DNA of 64,000 bases, from contig NZ_MRCB01000002.1 of assembly GCF_001904635.1 (NCBI RefSeq), positions 303,866-367,865 on the forward strand, in the 5' to 3' direction. Origin of the DNA: Hydrococcus rivularis NIES-593 (GTDB taxonomy: Bacteria > Cyanobacteriota > Cyanobacteriia > Cyanobacteriales > Microcystaceae). Under the pieces are notes generated by a model. That model did no database searches, was not told the DNA's origin, and saw nothing but the letters and a program-made list of their open reading frames with translations. Shown here one piece after another: positions 45,443 to 53,127 of this stretch; positions within the stretch are counted from its first letter, which is position 1; each line of letters begins with the position of its first letter. Made by a program: the position numbers and the translations under genes.

Positions 45443-46546
45443 ATGGGTAACATTCAAGTAAGTGCGCGAATTCCTGCTAATCTTTATGAAAAGCTGGTTA
45501 TTGAGGCGCAAACGCTGAAAGTCTCGAAGTCTGAACTTCTCCTTACCGCTCTCGCTCAATATTTCAATAACACCCAAGATATTCCCCTCAATTTGAAATT
45601 AGCACAACTAGAGAAAAGAGTCGCCGCTCTAGAAGCACAATCGAGGGAAGCGCGATCGCTCGCTTCGCCGAGAGAAACTACGGGAGCTGCTTCAATCATA
45701 GCGCTACCCCCTTTGCAAACATACCAGTTCGAGCTAGTCAGCGTCGATATCAAAGGAGAAATCTGTCAGCGCACGCCAGCAACGGCTCAATACTTCAGCG
45801 AAAACTTGGGTAATGGGATTTCTTTAGCCATGCTTTCGATTCGGGGGGGAACTTTTCTCATGGGCAGTCGCGAAACCGAAAAAGGCAGTCGGGAATGGGA
45901 AAAACCTCAGCATCAAGTCGCCCTCAACGATTATTTTATGAGCCAGTTTCCCATTGCTCAAGTCCAGTGGAGAGCCGTAGCTAACCTGCCCAAAGTCCGA
46001 CGCTCTCTTAACCCAGATCCCTCTTATTTCAAAGGAGACGATCGCCCGGTAGAAAGAGTTTCTTGGTACGACGCGATTGAATTTTGCGATCGCTTATCGA
46101 GTCTAACGGGTCGTTCCTATCGGCTTCCCAGCGAAGCGGAATGGGAATATGCTTGTCGGGGAGGGACGACAACACCTTTTTATTTCGGCGAGACGAGCGC
46201 GGGAGGGTTAGTCAATTATATGTCTCGGAGAATTTATCGACAAGAATCGCCACAACTCGATCGCCAAGAAACAACTCCAGTCGGCAGTTTTCCTCCTAAT
46301 GCCTTTGGTTTGTACGATATGCATGGAAATGTTTGGGAATGGTGTAGCGATCGCTGGCACGATAATTATGAAGGCGCACCCGTTGATGGCAGCGCTTGGC
46401 TATCCGAGTCTGAGGATGCCTATCGCTTGCTGCGCGGCGGTTCGTGGGACTTCTATCCAGAATGCTGTCGCTCGGCATCTCGCTTCAGTTGTCCCCCGAC
46501 AGCAGCATCGATTAATCAAATCGGCGTGCGGGTGGTTTGTATTTAG
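45443..46546 (+). CDS. ribbon-helix-helix / SUMF1 (FGE-like) fusion protein
   Basis: A 367-residue two-part protein. Residues 1-45 (IQVSARIPANLYEKLVIEAQTLKVSKSELL) form a ribbon-helix-helix DNA-binding-like module, followed by a short coiled coil. From about 125 to the end is a formylglycine-generating-enzyme-like (SUMF1) domain: GGTFLMGS, PVERVSWYDAIEFC, YRLPSEAEWEYACRGG, GLYDMHGNVWEWCSD, and LLRGGSWDFYPECCRSASR. True FGE enzymes use two cysteines in this last motif; here only the second is kept (Cys342), the first being Phe337. It is therefore probably not a sulfatase activator; SUMF1 domains also serve as sugar-binding or C-type-lectin-like folds. Confidence 0.78.
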   Translation: MGNIQVSARIPANLYEKLVIEAQTLKVSKSELLLTALAQYFNNTQDIPLNLKLAQLEKRVAALEAQSREARSLASPRETTGAASIIALPPLQTYQFELVSVDIKGEICQRTPATAQYFSENLGNGISLAMLSIRGGTFLMGSRETEKGSREWEKPQHQVALNDYFMSQFPIAQVQWRAVANLPKVRRSLNPDPSYFKGDDRPVERVSWYDAIEFCDRLSSLTGRSYRLPSEAEWEYACRGGTTTPFYFGETSAGGLVNYMSRRIYRQESPQLDRQETTPVGSFPPNAFGLYDMHGNVWEWCSDRWHDNYEGAPVDGSAWLSESEDAYRLLRGGSWDFYPECCRSASRFSCPPTAASINQIGVRVVCI

Positions 46547-46736
46547 ACGGCAATTCTTAACTAAATGAGGGACATAACTTCTAGTTTTAAGACAAAAGTT
46601 TTCTTCCCTCATCACTGTGCTGTATCATCAACCGCGCTCGAAAAAAAAGCAGTAGACCATGACCCTCAGAGACTAGATTTTTCCCTAAACTGATGTCAAA
46701 GCTGTCGAACACTTGACTTAGATACAGCACTTGAAT

Positions 46737-46749
46737 ACTATAAGTAGCA
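46737..46749 (+). promoter_or_regulatory. putative C-box upstream of the methyltransferase gene
   Basis: ACTATAAGTAGCA ends 19 bases before the methyltransferase ATG. Its core ACT-ATA-AGT is symmetric and fits the ACTnnnAGT pattern of restriction-modification C-protein operators. The same 13 bases occur upstream of the regulator gene at 48664. Confidence 0.55.
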
Positions 46750-46768
46750 ACTTCCTTTGCAGTAGTAC

Positions 46769-48226
46769 ATGAAAACTAGCCAGCTATCAATATTTACTAA
46801 CCAAGAACTACCCGAACAACCTTCCATTGTAGATAACAACTTGCAAGATTCTGCTTCTTATATTCATGTTGCAAATAGGATTCCAGTTAATATACCCAAT
46901 GGAGCGTTCATTTCTATTGAGAGACTTACACCTCTAAAGGTGTACTCTCTTGGCTTTCAACCTGCAAAAACAATTCCTGAAATACCGTATTGGTTTCTTG
47001 AGAAATATACTGCTGAGGGAGCAGTTATTCTAGAGCCATTTGCAGGTTCAGGAACTAGCATTATTGAAGCACTAAAACTAAGTAGAAGGGTTGTTTGGTT
47101 AGATTATCATCCACTCAGTCAGCTAACATGCCAAGTTAAAACTACTCGATTGTCACTCGCTGAAGTTTTAGATGAGTGTTCTAAGATAACTAAAGATTTA
47201 GACTTTGCAAAGGTTCCTAGTAGTAGCGTAAATTTTAGCAACAAAGACTTTTGGTTTCAAAAGCCAGTTCAAGAGGGTTTAGAAATTCTCAAGGATAGGA
47301 TTTTTTCGTCCAAAGCAATATATAAGCCTGTTTTACTGCTTGCTTTTGCGTCAACAGTCCGAAAATGCTCTGATATGAACGATGGCATGATATTGGCAGC
47401 ACGTCGTTCTAATGTCAAGGAAGTTCCAAAAAGAACACGCTCAGATGTTTTTAAATATTTTCACTTCTATATTGAGAAAGTGTTGGAATCTCTCGCGCAA
47501 TGGTATCAGCTTGATTGGGATACTTCTTGGGTAAAAGAGGCTGAATCACGCGATGCACGTAGTTTGAATGGAGACTGGACGTGTGACGCTATCGTGACAT
47601 CTCCCCCTTATGTCAATGCAATTGATTATGTTTGGGCTTCTAAGTTTGAGTTACATTGGCTAGACTTTGTGAAAAGCGATCGAGATAGGCTCAACTTATA
47701 CTCGAAAGAGATCGGTACTGAGAGAATTCCGAGTTTAGAATACAAACAACTAGGAAAAACAGGTCATAAAAAACTCGATGACCTAATCGCAGAGATTTTT
47801 TATGGCAACAAATACAAAGCTAGTAAAGGACAGAATGAGTTAAGGGCTAGAGTTGTCTATAAGTACTTCATCGACATGAAGCAGCATTTCTCTAGTTGTT
47901 ATGAAAAACTCAGAGAAGGTGGATACTACTGTTTTTCAGTGGGCGATCTCAGTAAGATTTGTGGAGTCGATCTTGCCGTCGCTGATTCACTTGTTGATTT
48001 TGCTACCGATATTGGCTTTCATGAAGTATTCAGATTTCACTTATTGTTAAAGAATCGTAAGTTGAATATTCCTAGAAATGTGAATTGGGCTGGAATTATA
48101 AAACACGACACAATCGTAGTATTGCAAAAAAAAATAACTCAACTAATTCTTTTCATATTAAGTCGCGTCCAATCGAATAATTCCCATCATTTTGTCTTAA
48201 AAAAAGTTCCATGTCGAAGCCAGTAA
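46769..48226 (+). CDS. DNA methyltransferase (SPPY-type, probable type II modification enzyme)
   Basis: A 485-residue protein with the AdoMet-binding motif I LEPFAGSGTS near residue 91 and catalytic motif IV TSPPYVNAIDY near residue 281, which indicates an amino-methyltransferase, most like N4-cytosine enzymes. The order motif I then IV and the large variable middle are compatible with type II modification enzymes. The last ~30 residues follow a run of nine A bases (48126-48134); removing one A would give the stop immediately after VVLQKK, so the tail may come from an indel. The gene is AT-rich, lacks HIP1 octamers and lies opposite a C-protein-like regulator gene, all consistent with acquisition by transfer. 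Recognition sequence unknown. Confidence 0.82.
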   Translation: MKTSQLSIFTNQELPEQPSIVDNNLQDSASYIHVANRIPVNIPNGAFISIERLTPLKVYSLGFQPAKTIPEIPYWFLEKYTAEGAVILEPFAGSGTSIIEALKLSRRVVWLDYHPLSQLTCQVKTTRLSLAEVLDECSKITKDLDFAKVPSSSVNFSNKDFWFQKPVQEGLEILKDRIFSSKAIYKPVLLLAFASTVRKCSDMNDGMILAARRSNVKEVPKRTRSDVFKYFHFYIEKVLESLAQWYQLDWDTSWVKEAESRDARSLNGDWTCDAIVTSPPYVNAIDYVWASKFELHWLDFVKSDRDRLNLYSKEIGTERIPSLEYKQLGKTGHKKLDDLIAEIFYGNKYKASKGQNELRARVVYKYFIDMKQHFSSCYEKLREGGYYCFSVGDLSKICGVDLAVADSLVDFATDIGFHEVFRFHLLLKNRKLNIPRNVNWAGIIKHDTIVVLQKKITQLILFILSRVQSNNSHHFVLKKVPCRSQ

Positions 48227-48395
48227 TTTGTTTGATAAAGTCTAAGCTTGCTTGTCCTGTTAAAACATTCCAACCGCCGCTTCTACACGCTTGAATAGCC
48301 GCAGGGAGATTATCGGTTCTTAATATTAGTAGAGAACCATACTTTTTATACTGAAATAAGATTGCTCCGAGGATTTGTTGCAAACTAGAGTTCAT
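48153..48395 (-). CDS. 80-aa hypothetical protein coupled to the C-protein gene
   Basis: An 80-residue protein whose ATG overlaps the stop of the upstream regulator gene (ATGA), a layout typical of C-R operons in restriction-modification systems. The sequence (SLLILRTDNLPAAIQACRSG, then WNVLTGQASLDFIKQITGF) shows no nuclease motif and is too short for a type II endonuclease. Its 3' end overlaps the methyltransferase tail on the other strand by 74 bases. It could be a truncated endonuclease, an accessory factor, or an unrelated small protein. Confidence 0.5.
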   Translation of the reverse strand: MNSSLQQILGAILFQYKKYGSLLILRTDNLPAAIQACRSGGWNVLTGQASLDFIKQITGFDMELFLRQNDGNYSIGRDLI

Positions 48396-48622
48396 AGTTT
48401 CTCATCACTATTTTCCTTATCTCTAAGGCAATCAACTAGACTCACACCCAGAGCATTTGCAATTTTCTCGGCGTTAATAAGCGTTATATTTCTCTCACCC
48501 CGCTCAACTGCACCCACATAGGTACGGTGAAGACCAGCTTTGTCAGCCAAAGCATCTTGTGAAAGACCTTGGGATACCCTTAGTCGTCTGATGTTTTCAC
48601 CAAATAGTCTAGTGATACTCAT
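48392..48622 (-). CDS. XRE-family helix-turn-helix regulator, restriction-modification C-protein-like
   Basis: A 76-residue protein that is essentially one lambda-repressor-like helix-turn-helix: IRRLRVSQGLSQDALADKAGLHRTYVGAVERGERN, with the INAEKIANALGV helix behind it. Size and sequence fit controller (C) proteins that time expression of type II restriction-modification genes by binding C-boxes. The identical 13-bp box upstream of this gene and of the methyltransferase gene supports that role. It is translationally coupled to the 80-aa ORF downstream. Confidence 0.82.
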   Translation of the reverse strand: MSITRLFGENIRRLRVSQGLSQDALADKAGLHRTYVGAVERGERNITLINAEKIANALGVSLVDCLRDKENSDEKL

Positions 48623-48663
48623 ATTGATCTATTAACGCTCTATGCGATCCACAGAGCGATAGA

Positions 48664-48676
48664 CTATAAGTAGCAC
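48664..48676 (+). promoter_or_regulatory. putative C-box upstream of the regulator gene
   Basis: GACTATAAGTAGCA, sharing 13 bases exactly with the box at 46737-46749, lies ~42 bases upstream of the regulator start. The G before ACT brings it closer to the GACTnnnAGTC consensus of known C-boxes. A possible second weaker site (ACTTCAGT) is at ~48717-48724. Confidence 0.55.
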
Positions 48677-48882
48677 TCTTGTTAAAGGGGTAATTTGAAT
48701 ATTCTACACTGCGGCTACTTCAGTGCTAAAATTTGCCGTAAAGGTTGGAACTAACGTGGTTTTTGCTTTACACCGATAACTTAAAGCAGCCTAACGATAT
48801 TTTTACTGAAGTATAGGAACCGTTGCGCTTTATTATTTTTCGATAGGGATAACCGATCGAGACAGTCGCAGTAAGACGATAG

Positions 48883-50535
48883 ATGAAAACTAACTGGTTC
48901 CTTTTTTCTTCAAAGCGGTGGCGCAAGCTGGGACGACTTCTGAGTCTGTGCTTGCTCTGTTTTTCCCTAGCGGTTGGCTGCAATCGAGAGCAAAGTTCTC
49001 TTCCTACGCAGGTTACGGGCAACAATCGCGATCGCATTACTATCGGCACGACGCTACAACCCCGAACTCTCGATCCTGCCGACAGTTACGAACTGGCTGG
49101 ATTGATGGTTATCTATAACCTCAGCGATACCCTCTATACTTACGAACTGGGTACTCCCAAATTAAAGCCTCAATTAGCGACGGCAATGCCCAAAGTCAGC
49201 GAGGACGGTTTGACTTACACTATCCCCCTGCGGCAGGGCGTTATTTTTCACGATGGAACGCCTTTTAACGCCGAAGCGATGGCATTCTCTCTCAAACGCT
49301 TCATCGAAAATGGCGGCGAACCATCTTTCTTATTGGCAGATACCGTTGAGAAAATAGAAGCAACGGGAGATCGCGAACTGACCATCAAACTCAAACGACC
49401 GTTTGCAGCTTTTCCCTCATTGCTGGCTTTTCCTGGCGCTTGTGCCGTTTCTCCTAAAGCTTATGAAATCGGGCAGGAGAAATTTAATCCCACCAAATTT
49501 GTCGGCACGGGCCCCTATCGGTTGGCGCGCTACAGAAACGATTCGGTGCGCCTAGAAGCCTTCGATCGCTACTGGGGAGAAAAACCCAAAAATAAGGGGA
49601 TTAACCTGCAAATCTATGCAGGCAATGAGGCAAACTTGTATAATGCCTTCCGTAGCAGAGCTGTCGATGTGGCTTATCAATCTCTCGCTCCCCAACAGAT
49701 TAGAAAGCTGCAAGAGGGGGCGGCTAGCGGCAACTGGCAAGCGATTGAAACATTGGGCGGTGCCGTCAATTTTATGGCGCTCAATCTCAATCTCGAACCG
49801 ATAAAACAAAGAGCCGTTCGAGAAGCGATCGCGGCTTTAATCGATCGCCCGTTTCTGATCGAGCGAGTCTTGCAGGGACGGGGAGAACCCGTCTATAGCC
49901 TGATTCCCAAGACGTTTGATGTCTATAAGCCAGTGTTTGCACAAACCTATGGCAATGTCGATCTAGCGGCGGTCAAACAACTGCTAGCCGAAGCGGGATA
50001 CTCGGCTCAAAATCCGGTGACGGTAGAACTTTGGCACTCTTCTAGTTCGCTTCCTTTCAGCATCGTAGCTGCTATCCTCAAAGCGATCGCCAAACGCGAT
50101 TTAGACGGGGCAATCCAATTTGAGCCGAATAGCATTGCCAGAACTGCCTTCTTTGGTTACGTCAGTCAAGGCATTTATCAAACCTCTTTTTCTAATTGGT
50201 ATCCCGATTTTTTAGATGCTGATAACTATGTCTATCCTCTGCTGCACTGCGCCAAGGGAACCGAAGCCAAAGGGTGCGAGGAGGGAGGTTCTCAAAGTCA
50301 GGGTTCGGCTTACTACAGCGATCGCGTCAACCAATTAATCGAACAACAGCGACAAGAACAAAATCCTCAAAAACGAAAGGCAATCTTTGCTGAAATTCAG
50401 GAAATTCTGGCACGCGACGTTCCCTACATTCCCCTTTGGCAAACGAAAGACTATGCTTTTGCTCAAAATGACATCGTTGGAGTGACTATCAATCCCAGTC
50501 AAACTTTTCCTTTCTGGACGATAAAACGCAACTAA
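48883..50535 (+). CDS. ABC transporter substrate-binding lipoprotein, peptide/nickel type (SBP_bac_5)
   Basis: A 550-residue periplasmic binding lipoprotein. The signal peptide ends in the lipobox LAVGC (Cys34). Family features of DppA/OppA-type proteins follow: TIGTTLQPRTLDPADSYE, the LRQGVIFHDGTPFNAEAMAFSLKR motif, VGTGPYRL, and the YSDRVNQLIEQQRQE segment near the C-terminus. It would capture oligopeptides or similar solutes for an ABC importer; no permease or ATPase gene is adjacent, so these are encoded elsewhere. Confidence 0.92.
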   Translation: MKTNWFLFSSKRWRKLGRLLSLCLLCFSLAVGCNREQSSLPTQVTGNNRDRITIGTTLQPRTLDPADSYELAGLMVIYNLSDTLYTYELGTPKLKPQLATAMPKVSEDGLTYTIPLRQGVIFHDGTPFNAEAMAFSLKRFIENGGEPSFLLADTVEKIEATGDRELTIKLKRPFAAFPSLLAFPGACAVSPKAYEIGQEKFNPTKFVGTGPYRLARYRNDSVRLEAFDRYWGEKPKNKGINLQIYAGNEANLYNAFRSRAVDVAYQSLAPQQIRKLQEGAASGNWQAIETLGGAVNFMALNLNLEPIKQRAVREAIAALIDRPFLIERVLQGRGEPVYSLIPKTFDVYKPVFAQTYGNVDLAAVKQLLAEAGYSAQNPVTVELWHSSSSLPFSIVAAILKAIAKRDLDGAIQFEPNSIARTAFFGYVSQGIYQTSFSNWYPDFLDADNYVYPLLHCAKGTEAKGCEEGGSQSQGSAYYSDRVNQLIEQQRQEQNPQKRKAIFAEIQEILARDVPYIPLWQTKDYAFAQNDIVGVTINPSQTFPFWTIKRN

Positions 50536-50571
50536 GCGCCAGGAAGTGAGATTATAGATGAATCGGTCGGG

Positions 50572-50763
50572 CTAGGACTGGACTTTTCCCACTTTGGAAA
50601 GCAATAATTCAGGGTTGTGGGATTTGCGATCTTCTTCTGAGTTCGAGCTAGGGTAAGACTCGGAAAAAGATGTTGCTTTGACAACAACCCATAGACCCGT
50701 CTTTGGATCTCGATAGGTCGTAAAAGGATTTGGCTGTAAGGGTTCGTTAGATGACTTAACCAT
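50572..50763 (-). CDS. small hypothetical protein
   Basis: About 63 residues from ATG 50763 (the longer frame would begin with TTG). The sequence NPFTTYRDPKTGLWVVVKAT forms two short beta strands around a turn and is followed by a Ser/Glu-rich tail. Coding appears genuine because the N-terminal part is compact and non-repetitive, but no family or function is recognised. It converges with the binding-protein gene. Confidence 0.5.
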   Translation of the reverse strand: MVKSSNEPLQPNPFTTYRDPKTGLWVVVKATSFSESYPSSNSEEDRKSHNPELLLSKVGKVQS

Positions 50764-50888
50764 TTTGACTGTCGCTTTTACCTTGTTTTTATTGTAGTTC
50801 GCAGGCAAGCACAAACTACGATCGAAATCACATTTTAGAGCGATCTCGATCGCTTTCTCAACGACTTTTTTTCATGGGCAATAAGGAG

Positions 50889-50996
50889 TTTATACCAATT
50901 TTCAGGTTTTCGCGATCGACATTCTTCTCCCCTCTCCCAGTTTGGGAGAGGGGTTGGGGTGAGGTCGATCTCATTAATGGATGAAAAATGGTATTA
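50889..50996 (-). mobile_element. MITE-like element, copy 2
   Basis: About 108 bp beginning TTATACCAATTTTCAGG and ending GATGAAAAATGGTATTA, the reverse complement of copy 1 at 28902-29019 with ~10 bp less in the middle. It contains the palindrome CCTCTCCCAGTTTGGGAGAGG. It sits in the promoter region of the antiporter gene. Confidence 0.7.
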
Positions 50997-51070
50997 GTCT
51001 ATTTCCAAATGCCATTTATCGCATTCCGATCGAGCGGCGATCGCTACCAACAATTATCTAAGGTTATCGA

Positions 51071-52636
51071 ATGAGTATAGAGTCCACAGCCGATCTGGCA
51101 ATCAAACAAAGTTTAGAGCAATTTTTAATTATTCTTTCAGTCTCTTTGAGCGTTGCTACTGTAGCCCGAATTTTTAGTTGGATTCGCCAAATTCCTTACA
51201 CGTTATTGTTAGTTATCGTTGGACTGGTTCTAGCTTTTATAGATATCAAGCTCATCAATCTTTCCCCAGAATTGATTTTAGAAATATTTCTTCCTCCTTT
51301 ATTGTTTGAAGCTGCCTGGAATGTCCGCTGGCGAGATTTAAAAGAAAATTGGTTTCCCATCACTCTCTTTGCCATTTTTGGCGTAATTATTTCCGTCGTT
51401 GGCGTTGCTTTTGCCCTCAATCAATTCACGGCTTTATCTTTAATGACCGCTTTATTAGTAGGAGCGAGTCTTTCGACCACCGATCCGGTTTCTGTCGTCG
51501 CTCTCTTTCGGGAAGTCGGTACTGGAAAACAATTATCGATTTTGATGGAGGGAGAAAGTTTATTTAATGATGGCGTAGCCGTTGTCATCTTCGTCTTGTT
51601 GGTAGAAATCGTACAAGGAACCCAAGACTTTTCAGTTGAGACAACATTCGCCCGCTTCTTTACTTTTGCTGGGATTGGTGTAGGCATGGGGTGTTTGGTT
51701 GGGTTCGGCATTTCCTATCTCACTCAGCGGCTTGACCTCCCCCTTGTCGAACAATCTTTAACGCTCGTTTCTGCCTACGGTTCCTATTTAATTACCGAAG
51801 AATTAGGCGGTTCTGGGGTGATTGGCGTTGTCACCGTCGGTCTTATTTTAGGCAACTTTGGCTCAAGAGTCGGCATGAATCCGCGCACCCGCTTGTTAGT
51901 TTCAGAATTTTGGGAGTTTTTAGCATTTTTTGTCAATTCAATCGTCTTTTTATTGATTGGCGATCGAATTAAAATTTCTAGCCTCAGCGATAATTTAGAT
52001 TTAATTTTTGTCGCGATCGCCGCCGTCATCGTGACGAGAAGTATTGCTATTTATGGCTTGGCAAGTTTGAGTAATTGGATAGCAAATACTAAAATTAGCT
52101 TAAGAGAACAGACGGTTTTATGGTGGGCGGGATTGAGAGGTTCGGTTTCCATTGCTCTGGCTTTGAGCGTACCCGCAACGTTAATAGAAAGACAAGAAAT
52201 TATAGAAACCGTTTTTGGTGTAGTTTTATTTACCTTATTATTTCAGGGATTGACAACCAAATTTTTGCTCGAAAAATTGGAGTTAGTTGGCGATCGCCCC
52301 CTTCGGCAAGAATATTCAAAATTGCTTGCCCGTCGAGTTGCCCTCAAGCGAGTGTTAGATTATTTAGCCAAACTCGATAATTCTCCCGGTGTCGATCCCG
52401 AATTGTACCGTCAGGAAAAAGAATTAATCAAAGAGCAACTGGAGACAGTAGAAGAAAATATTCAAAAGCTACAAACGCAGTACGCTCAACTGCGATCGCT
52501 CGATATGGAACAACTGCGAGAACAATTATTAGAAATCGAAGCCGATACCTATGCCGAGTTTATTCGAGCTGGACGATTAAATGCAAATATTCCCCCATTA
52601 CTTCAAGAAATTTGGGCAAAAGGGCAGGAAAGTTAA
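51071..52636 (+). CDS. Na+/H+ antiporter, CPA1 (NhaP-like) family
   Basis: A 521-residue membrane protein with ~12 helices in the first 400 residues and a charged, Glu/Gln-rich coiled-coil cytoplasmic tail (~400-521). The CPA1 ion-site motifs are present: STTDPVSVVALFREVG and GESLFNDGVAVVIF, plus LLWWAGLRGSVSIALALS-like helix 11 sequence with its arginine. It would exchange Na+ (or K+) for protons across the plasma or thylakoid membrane. A MITE-like element lies ~75 bases upstream. Confidence 0.93.
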   Translation: MSIESTADLAIKQSLEQFLIILSVSLSVATVARIFSWIRQIPYTLLLVIVGLVLAFIDIKLINLSPELILEIFLPPLLFEAAWNVRWRDLKENWFPITLFAIFGVIISVVGVAFALNQFTALSLMTALLVGASLSTTDPVSVVALFREVGTGKQLSILMEGESLFNDGVAVVIFVLLVEIVQGTQDFSVETTFARFFTFAGIGVGMGCLVGFGISYLTQRLDLPLVEQSLTLVSAYGSYLITEELGGSGVIGVVTVGLILGNFGSRVGMNPRTRLLVSEFWEFLAFFVNSIVFLLIGDRIKISSLSDNLDLIFVAIAAVIVTRSIAIYGLASLSNWIANTKISLREQTVLWWAGLRGSVSIALALSVPATLIERQEIIETVFGVVLFTLLFQGLTTKFLLEKLELVGDRPLRQEYSKLLARRVALKRVLDYLAKLDNSPGVDPELYRQEKELIKEQLETVEENIQKLQTQYAQLRSLDMEQLREQLLEIEADTYAEFIRAGRLNANIPPLLQEIWAKGQES

Positions 52637-52666
52637 TTGTCATTTGTCATTAGTCAGTTGTCAGTT

Positions 52667-52692
52667 ATATATAGCTTAATTAAGCTATATAT
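52667..52692. terminator. perfect 26-bp palindrome between convergent genes
   Basis: ATATATAGCTTAA followed directly by TTAAGCTATATAT is a perfect palindrome, spanning the stop codon of the reverse-strand Trp-rich gene and lying ~30 bases after the antiporter stop. It may be a bidirectional transcription end, though there is no loop spacer or clear T-run. Confidence 0.45.
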
Positions 52693-52942
52693 CTTCTATT
52701 TCTTCCAATTGATTCATTTCTGCCAAAGTTTGCCAACCTGCTTGCCAAAGAGATTTATCTTTGAGCTGTTTGGCATTAATCCAAAAGCGAACGTTCGGAT
52801 CGCAAGAAGCGACCATTTCAGCAAAAACCCATTGCCCTCGATCTCTGCGGTTAATAACTTGAAAATGTCGCCATCCCCAAGTCGTTTGCTTCGCCGTCCA
52901 CTTCGATCCCAATAGATAAGGAAACTTTTGTTTGTTGGTCAT
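52685..52942 (-). CDS. Trp-rich small protein (TIGR02450-like)
   Basis: An 85-residue protein with the conserved opening YLLGSKWTAKQTTWGWRHFQV and a further WINAKQLKDKSLWQAGW segment, matching the small tryptophan-rich TIGR02450 family found in cyanobacteria and some proteobacteria. Function is unknown. It converges with the antiporter gene; its stop lies inside the palindrome. Confidence 0.8.
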   Translation of the reverse strand: MTNKQKFPYLLGSKWTAKQTTWGWRHFQVINRRDRGQWVFAEMVASCDPNVRFWINAKQLKDKSLWQAGWQTLAEMNQLEEIEDI

Positions 52943-53127
52943 ATTCCTTTACCTAGCCCAAATATCTCCTAAAATAAAATCTGCTCCTCGACCGAGTAAT
53001 ATTTTTTGGTCATAGGCACTCGTCCGTGGTTTAATTCTGCTAATGTAATCTAAAAATTATCATTTGATTGTTAGGTTCAAACTGAATTGCCGCTGGGCTA
53101 ATCGTCTGTAGCATCTGTAGGAAGTTA

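Noticed and set aside
48768..49049. A 93-codon reverse frame overlapping the start of the binding-lipoprotein gene
   Set aside because: It is antisense to a clear lipoprotein signal peptide and has no motif or ribosome site.
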